Shown here: piece by piece, positions 1 to 11,100 of the stretch | Layout of the letters: each line of letters starts with the position of its first letter | Numbering within the stretch: position 1 is the stretch's first letter | NCBI GenBank assembly: GCA_001661515.1 | Contig: LUVW01000043.1 | Span: 62,001-126,000 of the forward strand | Reading direction: 5' to 3' | Source of the DNA: Capniomyces stellatus | Lineage: Eukaryota; Kickxellomycota; Harpellomycetes; Harpellales; Legeriomycetaceae | DNA: 64,000 nt | Translations under genes and position numbers: made by a program | The notes under the pieces: generated by a model | Database searches by the model: none | The model's input: only the letters and a program-made list of their open reading frames with translations | Told to the model about the DNA's origin: nothing

Positions 1-115
1 TTTCGGCTACTATTGTTACATTGTACTTTCCTGACCTTTGCAACACTAGTGCGCTTGTCAAGCCAGAAACTCCTGCTCCTACGACTACAACGGGTACTTT
101 GTTGGTGGAACCCAT
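1..115 (-). CDS. D-amino-acid oxidase, N-terminal fragment
   Basis: The minus strand reads from an ATG at 115 into the window edge with no stop. After a short MGSTNKVP leader it has VVVVGAGVSGLTSALVL, the GxGxxG dinucleotide-binding loop of an FAD-dependent oxidoreductase. The spacing and the following RSGKYNVTIVAE stretch match the start of D-amino-acid oxidase (DAO/DASPO), a peroxisomal FAD enzyme that oxidatively deaminates D-amino acids. Only 38 codons are visible, so neither the substrate-binding residues nor a C-terminal peroxisomal signal can be checked. Another FAD oxidoreductase of the same fold is possible. The upstream region is shared head-to-head with the PPR-like gene on the plus strand. 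Confidence 0.7.
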   Translation of the reverse strand, partial: MGSTNKVPVVVVGAGVSGLTSALVLQRSGKYNVTIVAE

Positions 116-1353
116 ATTGTCAGCTATTGGTGTTAAGGGGAAAGCCAGTTTAGTGGTTAAAATCACAACTTGGTATTGTTATATTTGGTTTTGATATTAG
201 AATTGCACGAGTTTAATCAGCAGCAACTTTTTACAAGGAATATTGTGATATCTTCACTATACCTCTTTACTTTGCTTTGTATTGAAATTGGGATTGGAAT
301 TGGCCAATTTTCTGTTTTAATGATAAAAGTAAAACAAAAAGAGTTTGGACCATATGGATAACTGCTTACTGAATTTATAATCTCTTTTGCATTCATATTT
401 TTTTTGGAGTGATATCATTTTTTTTTTTAAATCATGATTTTTAAATTCAAAGTTAGTTACTGATTGTTGGTGATGTTCACGTGTATCGTTAAATTAAAAT
501 GGAACTGACTGCGCATTTATCCGAATAACGTACTAATTTAAAAGTTTGGTGTTTGGAATATAAATAAACAGACGACATCTAAATCCAGAGCAATCACAAT
601 TAGTCATTTGATGAATATTTACATATTATAATCGATTCGACAGACCAAAGTGTTCACTATTGTCAGATAGTATTAAATCTGAGAGTTGTAACCTTTTAAG
701 TATCTTTTCAACATTGATACTCTCATTTTTAACAGCAAGCAGATTGAATGGATAGTTGGCGCATATCCTGTAAGTGTTTGGATTGACTGGCAACTCGCAG
801 CAGAAATATGTAAACTTTGTTTGACTGGTCTAGTCGTTGTGTAGTGGCTATGACACTTTACTTTTTGTGAACCGAAAAATGGGAGTTTACTCCAACAAAA
901 AAAAAAAATAGAAAAACGCAATTTAAACGTCAGTTGGCTTTATTTTTTAATATACTTTATTTTACTTAGTGGTTTATTGGCAACAGAATCAACGCATCAA
1001 AACACTTTAAAAATATTCTGCTATGATTGGCTAAAAGTGATTTGATTAACCCAAAATTCACAACTTGAAATTGACTGATCCAATTTTGGTTGATCAACGA
1101 CATAAAAAAAAACTACAGGCTATAAATCAGCAAAAATGCAAAATTATTTTTTTAACCACCATTAAGCTAGAAAACAAGAATAAAAACATTTACAGGAGGC
1201 GAAAATCTCATGACTAATCTTTCTTGATAGCGGAATGGATTAAGGAAAACTGATTGGAATACTGAGCTTAAAAGACCACCGTTCTAGAGTGAGATCTTTT
1301 ATACACAGTGTTGGAATATAAAGGATAGATAAGAGTAAGTACCGCTGATCTAG
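116..1353. other. Intergenic region between divergent genes
   Basis: No convincing coding sequence was found; the short open frames here lack recognisable motifs. The stretch is AT-rich with A/T runs and must hold the promoters of both flanking genes. The only recognisable element is a LINE-type 3' tail on the minus strand near 945-1010, listed separately. Confidence 0.6.
945..1010 (-). repeat. Solo LINE 3' tail, minus orientation
   Basis: The motif ggtttatt-g-caac-gaatcaac preceded by an A/T-rich run is the reverse complement of the 3' end of the LINE at 12.8-15.1 kb, where gttgattccgttgctaataaacc is followed by an aataaa-type tail. The same tail occurs at about 27.4 kb (+) and 45.2 kb (-). 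It looks like an extremely 5'-truncated insertion or a decayed relic. Confidence 0.5.
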
Positions 1354-4164
1354 ATGCATACCTTTAGTGGAGTGACTGGGAATCGAATACGTGCTCAGAT
1401 TCATCAGCTAAAAGGGTTCAGTACGCTTTTAAATGGACAGTGTTTGAATATAGAGAGTATCAGAGGGGGTTGTCTGTATAGCAAAACACGAGATACTTGT
1501 ATTGGTGCAAAAAATATTGGCAAGGGAATCAGAGCAAACAGCCAAATAAGCGGAAAACTGAGAATTGGAAAGCGACAAGGATATGCTACAGTGGATAGTA
1601 GCTTTGTGCACAATGAATATTTGGGTAAAAAAGTATTGACGAAAGAAAACGAAGTCAGGGATAATTCTGCAGCGCTGAGTGGTGGTGAAGCTGGCAAAAC
1701 AATTTATGAGAAAGTGGTAGATGGATTAAAAGATAATGAAGCCAGACAAGAGGATTCAGGAAAAAAAACATCAAAAGCAAATGATGGGGCTGAGGGAAGG
1801 GCAAAGTTGATAAAATTTTACTTGGAGCTTCAAAACTTTTTGAAAGTTGAGAGAGGAGATAGAGTCGAGTTTGGAAAGTTAATTGAGATTTTGCTTTCAA
1901 TCAAAGACTTTGAAAAGGCATTCAAAAGGATTGGGCACAGAAACATGACGAAGCTGATGGAAGAGATTACACGAGTATTGATAAATAGACCCAAAGTGGG
2001 AGGGAAAGGTGTTGAAGTAAAAGATGGTGGAAATGGCGATTTGGAAATAGAGAAACTGTATTCTGAGCGATACAAAGAGGTTGCGATTTGTGGAGAGATA
2101 GTGGTGGTGAACATTTTGAAACTGGGGTGCAAGTTTGGTAGTGTTAAGGGGTACAATTCGTTGATAGGGTTGATGGCGATTTTGGGCAAAAAGGATGAGG
2201 CGAATTTAGTAAAGGATGGATTGAGGAGTGGTGTGTTTGGTTATAGATTAATTCCAAACACAGGGACGTTTGAAAAGCTGCTTTTACATAGTGAGAACAT
2301 AGACATCAAAAATGGAGGTGCATCAATACTGGATTTAAAGCAGGGCTATGGTGGTGTGGAAGATGGTGGCGAGGATGGGGCTGATAGTAGCGGTTTGGGC
2401 AAAGGGGGAGATGGTAGAATAAGGGAGTATCTGGACGCTAAAAAGTTTGATGAAGCTTTAGCAAAGTATTTCAAAATTAGGTTAAACGAATATGAAGAGC
2501 TGGTTGACAAGAAAGGCAAGGGAGGAGTTAATAGAGATGAAAAGTGGACGTTTGGCCTGTTTAAGGAAATAGTAGACAGGCAGTTGTTGGTGACATCAAG
2601 AACGCAGATGCTTTTGATCGGGGCAGCAATCAGAAACAATGATAGTAAGTTGTTGGAAATAATGATGCAGGTGAACGAAAACAAGAACTTTGATTATAAA
2701 ATGATACTGGAGAGTTTTGGGCAGCATGGAGTCCTGGAAGAGAGCAAAGGTAGACGTAGAGAGGGAACTGGGTATATGCTAAATGAGATTAAAATAGGCA
2801 AAGACAACTTGGAAATAATCCGGTATTCTAGGCTGACTAGATTCCGGGTATATTTGTTTATGTTGATGAAGAAAGTGACGCCGATATATAGAGAGATCAA
2901 GAAGCTTGAGGGCTACTTTATAAGAAACAGGGCCAAAATGTGGTCCAACACGGGATTCCCAGCATTGATTAATGCAAAGGCAGAAATGAAGTCGGATATT
3001 GGACAGGGGCTGGAGACAGAAAAGCAAGAAACGCTAGCGGCTTTTGGCAATGACGGTAAAAGCAGCACCAAGGTGAATAGCGATGTGGGCCAAGTACACA
3101 AGACAAGGGAAGAGTATCTGGAGCATGTGTGGAAGTGCTACGAGATTTACATAACAGCGCTGATGAACAAGAGAAACTACAAGCTGGCATTGAACATGGT
3201 GATAGAAATGAGAGAAAAAGTGTACAAACCACCGTCACAGAATCTGTATAACAGGATACTAGTAGGGCTAAGTCTTCGGGGAATAGTGCTGGTGGCAAAG
3301 AACATAGTGTTTGAGATGATGCGGATAGACGGTGTAGAGTTCAGCAGAGATGTTATGGAGGTTTTGGTTGTGTGCTGCATGCGTGAGTACGAGAACCGAG
3401 GCAGAAACCTAGAAATGATCGAAATTGACAAAATAAATAACGAACTAAGAGCCAACCAGATCAATGATAGCAGCGAACAACTTTATGGGCAAAGTGGTGA
3501 GTCTGTAGGACTTGACGACGAATTTGAGTTTGGTGTTTCGGATTTGATTAAATCAGGCCACGACGAAATCAACCAAAGGTACGACGATATTGTTACAAAC
3601 AGGCGCTTGGACATAAACCAGTTTGCTGATGTTGGCGAAAACGTAAGAAATTTTGGCCAGAGTGGCGCAAGCCAGGAAATGGAGTATCAGGACCAAGCAA
3701 AGTTTGCCATTGATATCTACGAGACTTATCTAAGACGCAAACCAAGTAATAGTAAAGTTCCAAACTCAAATCCGAACCCATCTTCAAATGAACAACATAC
3801 CATGTCGCTCGATTGCTCATTAGCGCTGATCAATGCGTACTTGGAAACACACAAACAAACCTGCTCAAATAAGGCAGCCAATGGACACAGCTATGGCAAC
3901 ACAGTAGCCCAGCCAAACATGAACCTCGATCATGACTTGGACTTGGAAACAGCTAATAAGATATTGGATTTGTACAACGAAAACCTGAGCTTTGATTTGG
4001 GAATAGAAAAGAGCAGCCTACTGAAATATAAAAGACAGTTTATAGGCGACTCAAAATACTACAAGATTGTAAATGTCGTTTCGAAAAGCTACTACAAGCT
4101 AAAAATGTATAGTTTGGGCGATTTGGTGATAAGAAAATCACAATTACTCGGTGCTGGTGTATAG
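1354..4164 (+). CDS. PPR-like protein, probably mitochondrial
   Basis: A single-exon ORF of 936 aa starting at an ATG. The first 60 residues are basic and poor in acidic residues, as in a mitochondrial targeting leader. Two regions resemble helix-turn-helix PPR repeats: about residues 250-310 (VVNILKLG... YNSLIGLMAILGKKDEA... PNTGTFEKLL) and about 590-655 (YEIYITALMNKRNYKLAL... NLYNRILVGLSLRG). PPR proteins bind organellar RNA and act in transcript stability, processing or translation. Gene-level orthology cannot be assigned from sequence alone because fungal PPR proteins diverge fast. The middle is low-complexity and Gly/Asp/Glu-rich. The 5' half of the coding strand is G-rich and the 3' end C-rich, a trend shared by other long genes here. 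The mitochondrial RNA polymerase lies two genes downstream. Confidence 0.6.
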   Translation: MHTFSGVTGNRIRAQIHQLKGFSTLLNGQCLNIESIRGGCLYSKTRDTCIGAKNIGKGIRANSQISGKLRIGKRQGYATVDSSFVHNEYLGKKVLTKENEVRDNSAALSGGEAGKTIYEKVVDGLKDNEARQEDSGKKTSKANDGAEGRAKLIKFYLELQNFLKVERGDRVEFGKLIEILLSIKDFEKAFKRIGHRNMTKLMEEITRVLINRPKVGGKGVEVKDGGNGDLEIEKLYSERYKEVAICGEIVVVNILKLGCKFGSVKGYNSLIGLMAILGKKDEANLVKDGLRSGVFGYRLIPNTGTFEKLLLHSENIDIKNGGASILDLKQGYGGVEDGGEDGADSSGLGKGGDGRIREYLDAKKFDEALAKYFKIRLNEYEELVDKKGKGGVNRDEKWTFGLFKEIVDRQLLVTSRTQMLLIGAAIRNNDSKLLEIMMQVNENKNFDYKMILESFGQHGVLEESKGRRREGTGYMLNEIKIGKDNLEIIRYSRLTRFRVYLFMLMKKVTPIYREIKKLEGYFIRNRAKMWSNTGFPALINAKAEMKSDIGQGLETEKQETLAAFGNDGKSSTKVNSDVGQVHKTREEYLEHVWKCYEIYITALMNKRNYKLALNMVIEMREKVYKPPSQNLYNRILVGLSLRGIVLVAKNIVFEMMRIDGVEFSRDVMEVLVVCCMREYENRGRNLEMIEIDKINNELRANQINDSSEQLYGQSGESVGLDDEFEFGVSDLIKSGHDEINQRYDDIVTNRRLDINQFADVGENVRNFGQSGASQEMEYQDQAKFAIDIYETYLRRKPSNSKVPNSNPNPSSNEQHTMSLDCSLALINAYLETHKQTCSNKAANGHSYGNTVAQPNMNLDHDLDLETANKILDLYNENLSFDLGIEKSSLLKYKRQFIGDSKYYKIVNVVSKSYYKLKMYSLGDLVIRKSQLLGAGV

Positions 4165-5177
4165 AATAACACCGTTGGCGCCGTAAGCATGTAGAGGAAT
4201 ATTTTTCAATTTATGCTCCGTGTACCTCAAAAAGAATCAGGTCTATTTATACCACACTCCAGTACCGCTAACCAAGTTGTAAATTGTATTAATTTGTGCC
4301 AATTTCAAAGTTGAAATAAATCATTTATTACAAATATGCATTAAAAATGTTCATGATTATGTTTTTTTTTATTAATTCTCCTGTAATTGGCATCTACAGA
4401 GTTTTTCTACCAGAATCCCCTGTTTGCTTTAAATAGCCCAAAACCTGCAATATAGCAATTTAATTACGTTAATATTAGACAATTGTGCCAGACCTGGAAA
4501 AACTGGATTATGTAAATGTATATGTATTTGATAACTATAATAATTGTGCTGGTTGGAAATCAAAAACTGCATCGTGTTGTTGGCATTCAGCTGATTAATC
4601 CGAGTCAAACGGTTAGAATAAATTATAGTATTCAGTTGAAAACTTTGTCGATAAGATTGGAAAAAAGTTCTATTATTAGTAAAAAGTGTCAAGTTGAAAA
4701 AAGAAAGAAATAAAAAGTTTTTGATTATCGGAAAGGACACTTTCTTTTAACCGAATTCGGCGTAATTGGTATAACGAGACTGATCTAAAATTACAACTAC
4801 ACAATGACTAGCAAACCATTCAGATAGCAGAACTGGGTTAACTAATGTTGGGTATGTTGGGCAAACTGGTGCTTTCTAGACTGTAATCCCAATTGCAGTC
4901 TCAGTTTCAAGTGCAAAACAATATACCCAAGTCAAATCAGAGAATAAAGTGAGAATTGATAATTATTATAATGTATTATAGCTACAGTAACTGTTAAATT
5001 CTTGTTGCTAGAATTTTAGAAAAAAAAGTATAAATAGAGTTGAAATTGGTTGATTAGAATCAGCCATCATCACTTTTACACATTAAAGACTAGGAAGATT
5101 CATTTCAGTTTTGAATACAAGCATATTTTTTTTCGAATACAAGCACAGCTATTAAATCACTGATTCACTGAGACATC
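4165..5177. other. Intergenic region, no gene seen
   Basis: AT-rich, with poly-T and poly-A runs and only short, motif-free open frames. It ends with a TATA box and the 5' leader of the trypsin-like pseudogene. Confidence 0.6.
5029..5037 (+). promoter_or_regulatory. TATA box of the trypsin-like pseudogene
   Basis: TATAAATAG lies about 140 nt upstream of the first ATG. Strong TATA boxes also precede the other secreted-protein genes of the window (33119, 45413, 48785, 53271), suggesting that they share a regulated promoter class. Confidence 0.45.
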
Positions 5178-6842
5178 ATGAAAATGACAAGAACAATCTA
5201 CACCACCCTTGCTGCCATTGTAGTAGCATCCCAATTCGTCAGCTGACAGTGCGATGACATATTCACTGGAAACCAGCTTGCAGGTAGCTTCCCAGACGGC
5301 AAAATTGGACGGTTTAGCTCATTTAAGTTGCATTTCGGAACAGGCCAGTTTGAAGTAGAGGGAGTTCCAAACTACAAGTGTTTTGGATCCTTGATTTCGC
5401 AAGAATCATACATTGTTCCAGCGCACTGTATCTACGAAACAAACACCGTTCATCAAGCAAACTGGGGGAAAATCAACATATACATGAGCACCGACACAAA
5501 TGGCGAGTCCGAGACATTTGTCTACAAAGTCAAGAATGTTGTTGTTCATCCAAAGTACAAACACGCTAGTACATATGCCGATGACATGGCGATCCTGAAT
5601 CTGAGCGAGTGTGTGCCACACACAGTACTTAGACCATCGCACGGTGAACTGGGAACCTACAGCCCCATAAAAGGACTACTGCAAAATACTAACCATGCGA
5701 GAGTCTGGATCGATGAGTCGCCAAACGGTGGATCCTCGACCAGCTTGCTGAGGGCTTTAGATAGCAATGAAAGACGGGATGATTTGTGTCAAAAGTACTT
5801 TTCCGAAGACTTCAAGAACAACAAGGTGATGTGCAGGACTCTGCCAGAAAACAGCGGCTCGTGTTACGGCGGAAATGGCGAGCTTCTAATGTCAACTTTT
5901 GGTACGTTTCATGGTATTTATGTAGGAATGGAAACTGCAGTCATCAAAGCGGCCGGGGATGTATGCAACCCTGAGGACTCGGTAACTGTTTACATGGTGC
6001 TGGACTCGTATTACGAAGAGTTTATTTCCAAACACACAGTCTGTGCGTCTTCTCTTTGCCAAAATACTAGAGTACCACCGGTATGCAGAACCCCGCAAAG
6101 TATCAACAAGCCGTTTATGGCCATCGACATCAGCCCAAGAGAAGTAGATTCTGATTGCAAGCTTCCAGTAACCACTGAACCAGCAACCACTACAACCATT
6201 ATCCCAACAACCATTATCCCAACAACTGTTATCCCAACAACCATTATCTCAACAACTATTAAACCAACAACCATTAAACCAACAACTTTTAAACCAACAA
6301 AGACATCAACCACCTCAAAGACATAAACCACAGTTCCAGCATACGAGACATCCTGCCCACTCATAACCACCTCCAAAAACATTTTGCTGCGTTCAGACTA
6401 CGGAAAAAATGGCTACGACATGAAAAAGAAGTCGAAGGTTACATGTGATGACCAGGAGTTCGAGTTCAGTGCCCAAGTCACCTGCGATACTGATCTGCTT
6501 GTGGCAATGCTGTCCAAGGGCGGGAGCTATGGGGCTAGAGAAATCATCGAGGCGCAGTTTGGACTGTCCTCGGGCAAGGGCAAGAGTGCAATCAAAAAGA
6601 GGAGATACGCTCTTGGAAAGAGATTCGCCATCACCAAGCGTGCCACCAAGAACACGGTTACCATCAAGTCGTCGGCAGGAAAGATCAAGATATACATTGA
6701 CAACAAACTGATGGCTTCGTACAACTCAAAGTCGTTCAAGGTGGAGACGCTAGAATTCAGGACGAGCTCTGGAACAGCAGTGTTGCACAAACCAACATTC
6801 AAGTGCAACGGACCAACATACTGCCCAAATGGAGTTTATTAA
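5178..6842 (+). pseudogene. Trypsin-like (S1) secreted protein with two in-frame stops
   Basis: One frame runs from the ATG at 5178 to TAA at 6840, interrupted only by TGA at 5244-5246 and TAA at 6324-6326. Codons 1-22 form a signal peptide and TGA follows at once. The body has an S1 fold signature: PAHC (His retained), DDMAIL (Asp retained) and GGNGELL where GDSGGPL is expected, so the nucleophilic Ser is Asn. Then comes a PTTII-type linker of period five residues, encoded by about 15-nt tandem repeats at 6183-6300. Last is a roughly 150-residue Lys/Cys-containing C-terminal domain that I do not recognise. The frame is otherwise free of indels, so the lesions are recent, are sequencing errors, or are read through. 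Even if repaired, the protein should not be a protease. Confidence 0.7.
6183..6300 (+). repeat. 15-nt tandem repeat coding a Thr-rich linker
   Basis: Repeats of accattatcccaaca type encode TIIPT/TIKPT units joining the S1-like and C-terminal domains of the pseudogene. Such Thr-rich linkers are typical of O-mannosylated secreted fungal proteins. Confidence 0.7.
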
Positions 6843-8112
6843 TAGTTTTCCTGTTTGGATATATAACAGCTTAGCTTATTTTTATTCAATGATTCTTGTG
6901 CTTCACAACAATAAAATTTAGCTACTGGATTTGTACTTGGTTTTTTAGTCACAAGTAGTTTTGGTCACTATATTCTGAGTTGGGTTGAATTTCCAAAGCT
7001 GCTTGTCAATTAGAAAGTGTTGTCAAATTATCATCATGCATTGTATCTAGAGCATTCATTTTTTCATAAGGGTTGGTCGGTTGCATCTCCTATGCTCACT
7101 ACAGGTTGTATCAGTTCAGGCTACATATAGTGTAATATTGGCTGTACTCTGGATTTGTAACTGTATGCTGTTTTTTTTGGGGTTTGTGCGGTCCACTTGG
7201 TGATAATTGGGCAACTAATTAAGTGATTTTCGAGCGATATTAATGAATTTTCTGCAATTTATTTTCAGGCCATTAATTTGATTTTGGTTTATCGAATGAT
7301 TTTTACAATTTAGAATGTTATTGAACAAACACATTTAAAATTTTGCATTACATAATTAAACTGGGTAAATCCAAACCTAAATTGTTACTGGTGTAATTTT
7401 AGCAGTTTACTGAAAATTTATAGAATCTAGTTGGGCAGATTTTTTAGAAAAGTAGTTTTTTTTAAAAAAACGTTGGCGAAAAAAAAAAATAGGAAAAAGA
7501 AGAAAACTTCAATGATATTTATAATCACAAGGAAGAGAAACACAAATAGTTTATTGGTGGAAGAAGAAAAAACGATAGGGTTTTGGAATTAAACTATGTA
7601 TTTTGAGTATCGGATTCAACCAAATAGCCAAAGTCGGCTTGCAAAGCAAACCTTCAAATCAAAAAAATAGAAAAGTGAATGCTAAAAAAAAAAAAAAGCT
7701 GAATATTTCAATCAATTGCTGAAATAAAAAAAAAATTTTATGATGTTTTAAATCAAAAAGTGGCAATTAAAGGCGAGCAATTTTTTTTCTGTATAATTTT
7801 ACGATTTTGCATAGCTCTTGGGATTATACTACATTAGAATTTTGATTTAGAGTGCTTGGAACAGAAACTTCAAATACAATTGTAAATTCAGCTGGCGGAT
7901 TTTGTGACATGAGCTTATGCAAGTAGACAACAACTAATAGAAATATAGAACGTGTCCATAGTTAAACAATATCTGCTTGGCGATAGAAACGGGAACTACA
8001 GCGTTAAAGAAAGATAAAGCTTGGACTGATTTCAGCTTCAGGAATAGACGATTAGTTTGATAGAACGAGAGTTCGAGCATAGAAAAAGAGAAAAAGTAGA
8101 AAGATAAAAATA
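6843..8112. other. Intergenic region, no gene seen
   Basis: Very AT-rich with several poly-A and poly-T tracts and no open frame of note on either strand. It contains the 3' end of the pseudogene and the promoter of RPO41. Confidence 0.6.
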
Positions 8113-11100
8113 ATGAATTTTGGAAGAACTAATATTATTTCATGGATCGGGCAATATAACACGGCGTTGCAGCTGCAACGACAAGAGTACAAAAAAGTTG
8201 GAAATGGGGTTGGGTCAAGGATAAGCCAGATCCAGGGACACAGTTTAGGAGGGGTGGGAGCAGGGGCGGTAATTGGAATAGGAATAAGGATGAATGTGGA
8301 ATTCCAGATACAAAGACGGGAACTATCAACAGGAAATGCGGGTAGTTTGGCTAGCTCGGAGAGAAGGCGAGAAGATATGGTGGGAAGAATGCGGAGTTTA
8401 AAGTATAGAGAGAATAGACTATTGAGCAGAGGACTACATACATCAAATAGCAAAAGGCAGCTGCTGGCACCGGGATATGATGCCAAGGAGCAGAGTGTGG
8501 TGAAGGAGGAAGCGATAGTTGAGGCGGTTAAGGGGGAAGGAGTGGAGGGGGAGGGGGAAAAGGAGAAAAAAGGGATGAAAATGCACAAGTTGGGAATCCA
8601 GCCTAAAGATATAATAAAGCTAAACACACACAATATAAGCGACACAATACTACGAAATATAGAGATAGAGAGTATTGTGAAAGATCAGCTGAGTTTGATG
8701 TTTGCGTGTTTATCGAGTGGAAATGTTGAGAGGGCGCGGAGGATGATAGTTGGGCTGTACAACCTGCATGCGGAAAAGATGAAGGAGATGGTGGATGTCA
8801 ATGTGCACAACTTGATATTGAAAGGGCTGCTGGAGGCATCGCCAATTAGGGCAAATGAGGCGCTGGGATGGTACGGAAAGATGCAGACGGATTATGATAT
8901 AGAGCCGGATTACAACACGTTTGCGATATTGATAAGTGGGTATATAAAGTGTAATTTGAAGAACTTGGTGAAGCTGCTGGTTGAGGAGTTTGAGAACCAT
9001 GGCAATAACATTGAGCAGTTGGTGCTGAGTCCGTTCTTGACGGATGCGGATTTTGAGCTGCTAGAAGAGATAACGAAGGGGAAGTTTAAAAACAGTATAG
9101 GGTCGATAGACAATGTGGCGATTGAGGCGTTTTTTGGAAAGGAGGGGCTGGAGCTGAACAAGGAGTCGCAGAAGATTCTGGGGAATGGAAAGTCAGAAAT
9201 CAGGCAAAAGAGCGGAGGAGAGGCGGGGGAGGCGGTAGGGGAGAGTGAGATAGGGGAGAGGGAGGAGATAGGGGGGACAACATTGTCGTCGGATGCGATG
9301 GGGATCAAGATGCTGAAGCAGATGTTGGATCCGCTGAGCGATAGGGGGCTGACAGACTACGAAAAGCAGGTGAGACTTGAGGAGGAGGCATTTACGGCAG
9401 CGGCAGAGAGAATGGACGCGGCATCAGCAATGTACAAGGACGGGGAGCTGAAGAGCTCGATGCCACAGATCCAAAAGTATATGGCAGACTGGATCCCAGC
9501 AATGGCACAGCTAATAGAGGAGGAGGTGAAGAGGTGCGACATGACTGCGGGAGTTGACCGGGAAAGAACGTACTATGGGCCATTTCTGAAGCTTCTTCCG
9601 GCAGAAAAGCTGGCGTCGATAACGGTGCTGGAACTGATAAGAAACATGATGACGAGGGTGATAAAGGGGAAGGATGTGAAGGGGCCATCGGATGCAGTGA
9701 CAACAACAACGCTGGTGACGTCGATAGGCAGCACTTTGCAGTCAGACTACCACCACATCAACCTACAGAAGAAGAAGAACAGCCACCTGCTGAAGAGAAA
9801 CGTTGAGCTGCAAAAGATGAGTGTTAGCGGGAAGCTGTTCAACATGACGGTTAGGAGGGCGCAGGCCAAGGTGGAGCAGGGGCTGGCAAAGACAGATTGG
9901 GTGTCAAAGTGGCCGCAAATAGTGCAGGTGAAGCTGGGCAGTTTGCTGCTGAGCATGCTGATTGAGGTGGCGAAGGTTAGTGTGAAGGAGTTTGACTTGA
10001 AGCTGGGAGCGATGGTGGAGAAGGAGGTTCCAGCGTTTACGCACGAGTACTGGATAAACAACGGGTACAAGTACGGGATAGTCCGGATGCACGTGGAGTT
10101 TACGTCGATGCTGGCAAAGGACCCGGTAAGAGGGACATTTAACACGCGGTTTTTGCCGATGATAGTTCCGCCAAAGCCGTGGTTGAGTTACAATAGCGGG
10201 GGGTACCTGACTGTCAAGTCGGTGTGCATGCGGACAAAGTCGAACATTGAGCAGATGAAGTACATCAAGCACTCTTCGGAGCAGGACAAGCTGAGCACAG
10301 TGCTGACAGGGCTGGACGTGCTAGGGCTGACCAAGTGGGCAATCAACAAGGATGTGTTTAAGGTGGTTCTGGAGGTGTGGAACAGCGGATTTGCGTTGGG
10401 GGGAATTCCGCCTGCAGAAATCGACATCAGCAAGCCAGTCAAGCCGAGCATTCTGGAAGTGTTGGGGGAGGACAAGGTCAAGCAGCTGAGCAGGGAGGAG
10501 CTGACAAAGGAGGAGCACAAGATAAACAGACAGTACTTCAATGCACTGCTGGAGTACAAGACAAAGATGTCAAACAATCACAGCCAGCGGTGTGACGTCA
10601 ACTACAAGGTCGAGATTGCCCATTCGTTCTTGGACCTGCCCATGTACTTCCCGCATAATCTGGACTTCCGGGGCAGGGCGTACCCAATGACCCCACACTT
10701 CAACCAGATGGGAAACGACCTGTGCAGAGGGCTGATCCGGTTTGACGAGGCAAAGGAGTTGGGAGAGCGCGGGCTGTTTTGGTTGAGGGTTCACCTAGCA
10801 AACACGTACGGGTACGACAAGTTTTCACACGTGGATCGCGTGCAGTTCTGCTTTGACGAGTGGGACAATATCGTCGACAGTGCCAAGAACCCGCTGGGCG
10901 GAAACAGGTGGTGGTTGAAGAGCGAAAATCCGTGGCAGACGCTTGCCAGTTGCTTGGAGCTGGTCAAGGCAATCGAAAGCGGGAATCCTGAGAAGTACAA
11001 AAGCTCTATCCACGTCCACCAGGACGGAACTTGCAACGGACTGCAGCACTATGCCGCTCTTGGCCGAGATTACGAGGGCGCTAAACAAGTCAACCTGGTT

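Noticed and set aside
5244..5246. TGA in the trypsin-like gene as a selenocysteine codon
   Set aside because: It falls at the end of the signal peptide with no redox motif nearby, a TAA also interrupts the gene, and no SECIS element was recognised.
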